NCBI GenBank assembly: GCA_020425835.1
Contig: JAGQRC010000119.1
Coordinates: 1 to 8,209, forward strand
Reading direction: 5' to 3'
DNA from: Planctomycetota bacterium
GTDB lineage: Bacteria; Planctomycetota; UBA8108; UBA1146; JAJFFE01
Length of the DNA stretch: 8,209 nucleotides
Numbering within the stretch: position 1 is the first letter of the stretch; each line of letters opens with the position of its first letter. Below the pieces are notes generated by a model that saw only the letters and a program-made list of their open reading frames with translations, was not told where the DNA came from and did no database searches. Both the position numbers and the translations under genes were made by a program. Shown piece by piece: positions 4,504 to 8,209 of this stretch.

Positions 4504-7500
4504 CGCGACGACCCTCCGATTCCCCCCGACCGTCGGGTCCACCCGATGAAGAAGCAGACCACCATCCCGCCGATCAGGACCGCGAGATCTCTCACCCGAT
4601 CTGCTTCGGCGGCCCGGGCTTCGGTGGCGGGTCGTGCCCCGTCGAGGACGACGCCGTGGACCTTCTCGGCGTCCACGGTCTCGTCGCTCGCCGACTCCGG
4701 TGTGTGCGCCATCGACCTCGACTCTCGGCTGTCGCGCAATTGGCCCTCGATGGAGTCCACGAGCGCCTGGTTGCCCCCGGAGACGAGTCCCTCGCTGGCG
4801 CCGTGCTCATCGACCGAGCGCAAGTACTCCTCACAGAGACGGGTCCGTCGCGCCTCGTCGCACGCCCAGAGCTGCTTGCGCGATGCTTCGATCATCGTCG
4901 CGAGGATCTCTTGTCGAGCGTGAGGATTGACGCGATCGAACCATGCGTCGAGATCGAGGTCGTACTGATCCTCGACGTAGGTCTCGTAGATCTCGTCCCA
5001 GATCGTGTCGGAGATGCTGTCGGTGCGCGTGACGTCCCAGCCGAAGGAGTTCTTGACCAACTCCGCGATCATCCCGGCGCCGGCGTAGTCGTGCTCCTTC
5101 ATCCCCTCGATCCACCCGCGGTGCAGCAGCTCGGTTCGCAGCGAAGTGTCGAGCACCTCCTCGAACGTGCGCAGCCGCGCCCGGGACGGATCGCGCACAT
5201 CGGCGATCCGGGCCTTCGGACGCACACCGGTCAGCTTCTCGACGGCGAGGCTCAGCCCGCCGAGGTACTCGTAGGCGTGGTGGTTCGAGAGTTGGCTGGT
5301 CATGTTCGAGGCCCAGACCCTCAGGAGCGTGTCCGTGCCCTGGATCGCCTCACGGTACAACCCGTCGATCTGGACACCCCAGAACTCGCCGGAGTAGGCG
5401 AAGCTCATGTTGTCGGCGTAGACGTCGGCGATCTCATCGTCCGATGTCCACACGCCGCTTCGCGGGACGAGGTGGAGAATGTTGGTCCCCATGACGTTGC
5501 CCGGCTTGGTGCCGAAGATCCGGGTGGTCGCGAGGCGATCGGCTCGATCCTCGCCGAAACCGAGATCGCGCAGGCGTCGCCCGAGCCGCTCGCTCCCCTG
5601 TCGCACCCGGTTGTCCGCCTCGTCGAGGCCGGACACGAGTTGGATCGCTCGATCGAGTAGGCGGACTCGGCTCGGGAAGTTCTCCTTGTACATGCCGCCC
5701 ATGGCGACGAAGAGGTCGATGCGCGGACGCTTCAGCTCCTCGCGCGGGATCACCTCGACGTCGACGACTTGACGGCTCGCGTTCCAGACCGGACGGACCC
5801 CCATCAGGTAGAGCGCCTGTGCCTCCATCACTCCGTAGTCGCGCAGGGTGTTCATCCCGTTGAGGTCGAGACCAACCTTGGTCGGTATCTCCTCGGCGCA
5901 CATCGCATCGATCAGCCGTACGGCGACACGCCACGCGGCGGGATGAGGGATCTCCTCGGGGTTCAGCGCGTAGAGATTGCGACCCGTCGGAACGCTCGCC
6001 GGATTGCGGATCGGATCGGGGCCGGGACCCGGAGGAACGAAGCGCCCGGCGAGCGCGGTGAGGAGTCGCTCGATCTCCAGATCCGCGAGTCGCAGCCCGT
6101 CGTAGACCTCGCGCGCCCGAGCGAGCTCGGGCGCGGCCCAGTCCGGCGCCGGCGTATCGTTCAGGATCGTCGAGGTCACCAGCTCTTCGCCGCGCTCGCG
6201 CAGCCAGGTCTCGCGGTCGCCCCGCGCGACGACGGCCTCCGGAAGGTCCACGTGCGCGGCCAGCTTCTCGAGGAGCTCCGGTCCCGCCGTCGAGAGGAGC
6301 AGTCGCGGGAGCTGATCGTTCTCGGGCGGACGTCCGAGCACGTGCAACGATCGCGGTGTGGACTCACCGCCGACCGCGTGAAGATGGTTCGACAGTCGGG
6401 TCACCTCTTCGTCGGTGAAGCGATGATCGACGGAGCGGTCGATGTCGAGCAGCTCGGCGAGCCCGCACCCGCGCGCCGACTCGCTGATCTGACCGCGGAA
6501 CTCCTCGCGCAGGAGCCCCGGCTCCATGAACTGGAACTTGTCGATGTCGTCGTGCAAGAGGCGGAGCTCATCGACGAGTTCCGCGGTCTCGGTGGGCGGA
6601 ACCTGGTGATCGACGAGGAGCGCGTAGGAGCGGCGCCTCGACATCGTCGCCTCGCCGATGTTGTCGGTGATCCATGGGTTGATGATCGGCAGACGACCGA
6701 CGCAGATGTCCCCCCAGTCATCCGCACCGAGACCCGCCTCGCGCCCGGGCAGCAACTCGACCGTTCCGTGCGTACCCCAGTGGATGACGGCGTCGGCGCC
6801 GAACTCCTCCTGGAGATACCAGTAGAACGCGAGGTAGTTGTACGGTGGAGGCACGTCGCGCGAGTGCAGCAGCGCCGCATCCTGCTTCTCACCGCGCAAC
6901 GGGAGGCATCCCAACCAGATGTTCCCGAGCGCGATCCCCGGAAGGACGATGTGGGGACGGCCGTTGCGGCGCACCACCATCAGCCGCCCGGGACTGGGAC
7001 CGAAGTGCTCGACCATCGCGGCGCGTTGCGCGTCGTCGAGTTTCTCGTTCAGCCACCGCGACATTCGGTCGGCATCGATGAGCACGGCGCCCGGTTGATC
7101 CGCCATCGTCTCGAGCTCTGCCTGCGCCCACGGTCCGCTGTTGTGGGCGCGCTCGCGGATCCATCCGAGGAGCTCCCCGGCATCGCGCGGCAGGGGGGAC
7201 ACGTCGTAGCCGGCGGCACGCAACCGCGGAAGGAACCGCACCAGACTCTCGGGGGCGTCGAGGAAGGCGCCGGTCGGGCTCCCGCGCATGAGGTCGTCCT
7301 TCCCGAGACCTCGGTTGTAGTAGACGATCGCGACCCGCTTCTCGGCGTTCGCTCGCTCGCGCAGTCGGACCCAGCGCCGCGCGCGCTCGGCAAAGCGTTG
7401 CACCCGCTCGGGAATCGGAACGTGCAGCCGGAAGCCGTGAACGCTCTCCTTCAGTCCGCCGACGACGAGCGGATCGACGGTGCCGAACATCTCCTGCAAC

Positions 7501-8209
7501 GACATGAAGTGGTTCACATCTCGCGGGAGGAGGCCGGTCGCGCTCGCACGCCACTCATCGACCGTGCTCCCGAGCATCGAGATCGGTCGGAGGTAGGGAA
7601 CGTCGAGCTCCTCGAGGAGGGATCGCTCCCCGTCACCTTCCCCCATCGATCCGTGTCGGTCCTCGACGACGAGCGAAGGTCGGGTCACCCCGACGAGTTG
7701 TCGGAATCGGGAGAAGCTGTCGGCGAACACGACGACGACGGCGAAACCCTGACCTTCCAACGCCTCGACCTCGGCGTCGATCACCGCGGTATCGCGAGTC
7801 ACCCAGAACGAGTGATGGATCGCGATCACCGCGACCGGGGCATCGGGCGAGAGGCCGACCTTCTCGCGGAACTCGTCGAAGTCGCTCGTGCTGCCGCGAA
7901 GTCGCGGATGGTAATAGCCGTGCTCCGGAACGATGGCCGGAGGCTCGATCTCGCCCTCGCCGTCGAGATAGGTGACCGCCGTGTATCGCAACAGTCGCCG
8001 GAGATTGTCGAGGCCGCCCGCGCGCCAGTACTCGACGACCCGAGGATCGTCCCGAAGGAGCTGCGCTTCGGCGAGGTCGCCGTGACTGTCGCGAGCATCG
8101 AGCGGAACCACTGCCCGCCCCGGCCGCGCGGCCAACCAATCGCGCACGGCGTCGGTCAGCGCCAAGGGATGCTCCGGCGCGATGTTGAGGATGAAGATCA
8201 CCCGCCAGG
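4500..8209 (-). CDS. cobN: CobN/HmuS-type large chelatase subunit with a C-terminal membrane anchor, 5'-truncated at the window edge
   Basis: This is a CobN/BchH-superfamily large subunit, a protein that binds a tetrapyrrole and inserts or removes its metal. At least 1233 residues are visible, counted from a GTG at 8201. The frame stays open to 8209 and that GTG has no good ribosome site, so the N-terminus is probably outside. The core motif is HWGTHGTVELLPG (474-486), followed by VGRLPIINPWITDNIGE (501-517) and SRRRSYALLVDHQVPP (521-536). Later blocks are PTGRNLYALNPEEIPHP (738-754), FGTKPG (896-901), YEYLGGLSLAVEKL (977-990), GWIEGMKEHDYAGAG (1029-1043) and VNPHARQEIL (1091-1100). After the catalytic region comes a polar linker (about 1155-1202), then a helix VRDLAVLIGGMVVCFFIGW (1203-1221) and a basic tail (WTRRSGG). 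Soluble aerobic CobN lacks such an anchor. No CobS/CobT or ChlI/ChlD-like gene is in the window. Linkage to ExbB/DUF2149/TonB favours a transport-linked (de)chelatase, as in HmuS; cobaltochelatase in B12 synthesis is the alternative. Confidence 0.9.
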   Translation of the reverse strand, partial: WRVIFILNIAPEHPLALTDAVRDWLAARPGRAVVPLDARDSHGDLAEAQLLRDDPRVVEYWRAGGLDNLRRLLRYTAVTYLDGEGEIEPPAIVPEHGYYHPRLRGSTSDFDEFREKVGLSPDAPVAVIAIHHSFWVTRDTAVIDAEVEALEGQGFAVVVVFADSFSRFRQLVGVTRPSLVVEDRHGSMGEGDGERSLLEELDVPYLRPISMLGSTVDEWRASATGLLPRDVNHFMSLQEMFGTVDPLVVGGLKESVHGFRLHVPIPERVQRFAERARRWVRLRERANAEKRVAIVYYNRGLGKDDLMRGSPTGAFLDAPESLVRFLPRLRAAGYDVSPLPRDAGELLGWIRERAHNSGPWAQAELETMADQPGAVLIDADRMSRWLNEKLDDAQRAAMVEHFGPSPGRLMVVRRNGRPHIVLPGIALGNIWLGCLPLRGEKQDAALLHSRDVPPPYNYLAFYWYLQEEFGADAVIHWGTHGTVELLPGREAGLGADDWGDICVGRLPIINPWITDNIGEATMSRRRSYALLVDHQVPPTETAELVDELRLLHDDIDKFQFMEPGLLREEFRGQISESARGCGLAELLDIDRSVDHRFTDEEVTRLSNHLHAVGGESTPRSLHVLGRPPENDQLPRLLLSTAGPELLEKLAAHVDLPEAVVARGDRETWLRERGEELVTSTILNDTPAPDWAAPELARAREVYDGLRLADLEIERLLTALAGRFVPPGPGPDPIRNPASVPTGRNLYALNPEEIPHPAAWRVAVRLIDAMCAEEIPTKVGLDLNGMNTLRDYGVMEAQALYLMGVRPVWNASRQVVDVEVIPREELKRPRIDLFVAMGGMYKENFPSRVRLLDRAIQLVSGLDEADNRVRQGSERLGRRLRDLGFGEDRADRLATTRIFGTKPGNVMGTNILHLVPRSGVWTSDDEIADVYADNMSFAYSGEFWGVQIDGLYREAIQGTDTLLRVWASNMTSQLSNHHAYEYLGGLSLAVEKLTGVRPKARIADVRDPSRARLRTFEEVLDTSLRTELLHRGWIEGMKEHDYAGAGMIAELVKNSFGWDVTRTDSISDTIWDEIYETYVEDQYDLDLDAWFDRVNPHARQEILATMIEASRKQLWACDEARRTRLCEEYLRSVDEHGASEGLVSGGNQALVDSIEGQLRDSRESRSMAHTPESASDETVDAEKVHGVVLDGARPATEARAAEADRVRDLAVLIGGMVVCFFIGWTRRSGGIGGSSR
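4512..4517 (-). promoter_or_regulatory. Shine-Dalgarno site of the ExbB-like gene
   Basis: GGAGGG on the minus strand, inside the last codons of the chelatase gene, lies eight bases before the ATG at 4503-4501. It decides this start over the upstream in-frame GTG at 4542. Confidence 0.7.
4539..4595 (-). other. Predicted C-terminal membrane helix of the chelatase
   Basis: Residues 1203-1221 of the chelatase form a hydrophobic stretch with core LAVLIGGMVVCFFIGW, followed by TRRSGGIGGSSR and the stop. The two arginines after it favour a cytoplasmic C-terminus by the positive-inside rule. That would place the catalytic body in the periplasm if an N-terminal signal exists upstream of the window; otherwise the protein is a cytoplasmic enzyme with a tail anchor. 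Seen directly: the hydrophobic segment. Inferred: its orientation. Confidence 0.75.

Noticed and set aside
4504..4542. GTG start of the ExbB-like gene 13 codons upstream
   Set aside because: It would overlap the chelatase by 43 bases, while ATG 4503 has GGAGGG at good spacing and the same ATGA overlap style as the next junction.
4656..5660. Plus-strand open frame (334 codons) opposite the chelatase gene
   Set aside because: It is antisense to conserved CobN-family blocks and has no recognisable domain or convincing start.
8202..8209. Complete start of the chelatase gene inside the window, with its promoter or a cobalamin riboswitch
   Set aside because: The frame is open to the edge and only eight bases remain, so no start, promoter or riboswitch can be assessed.

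Overview
The window is a GC-rich stretch from a diderm (Gram-negative-type) bacterium. The TonB-family protein and its proton-channel partners imply an outer membrane. High GC, strong G/C at third codon positions and the protein styles would fit lineages such as Myxococcota or Planctomycetota, but the sequence alone does not fix the phylum. There are six protein genes and no RNA genes, mobile elements or CRISPR arrays that I can support.

Left part, plus strand. A pyruvate-kinase-family gene enters across the left edge and ends at 1290. It is followed by a 493-base non-coding stretch with a cluster of G-runs, an imperfect long hairpin and one perfect 12-bp inverted repeat. Next is a membrane-anchored metallophosphoesterase (1784-2848), whose start is fixed by a good Shine-Dalgarno site. 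Its stop codon directly abuts the stop codon of the convergent minus-strand operon, with no base between them.

Right part, minus strand, read from right to left. A tightly packed four-gene operon holds: a CobN/HmuS-type large chelatase subunit with a C-terminal membrane helix (running off the right edge to 4500); a MotA/TolQ/ExbB proton-channel protein (4503-3934); a small DUF2149 protein that looks like an ExbD analogue (3937-3617); and a TonB-family energy transducer (3613-2849). The first two junctions are ATGA stop/start overlaps and the third gap is 3 bases, so the four proteins are very probably made together.

The simplest reading is that ExbB-like, DUF2149 and TonB-like proteins form a dedicated proton-motive-force complex for an outer-membrane tetrapyrrole (haem- or cobalamin-like) receptor. 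The membrane-tethered chelatase would insert metal into, or remove it from, the imported ring. This resembles the gene logic of the Bacteroidota hmu haem loci. The receptor, any AAA+ chelatase partners, the N-terminus of the chelatase and the operon promoter would lie beyond the right edge and cannot be seen here.
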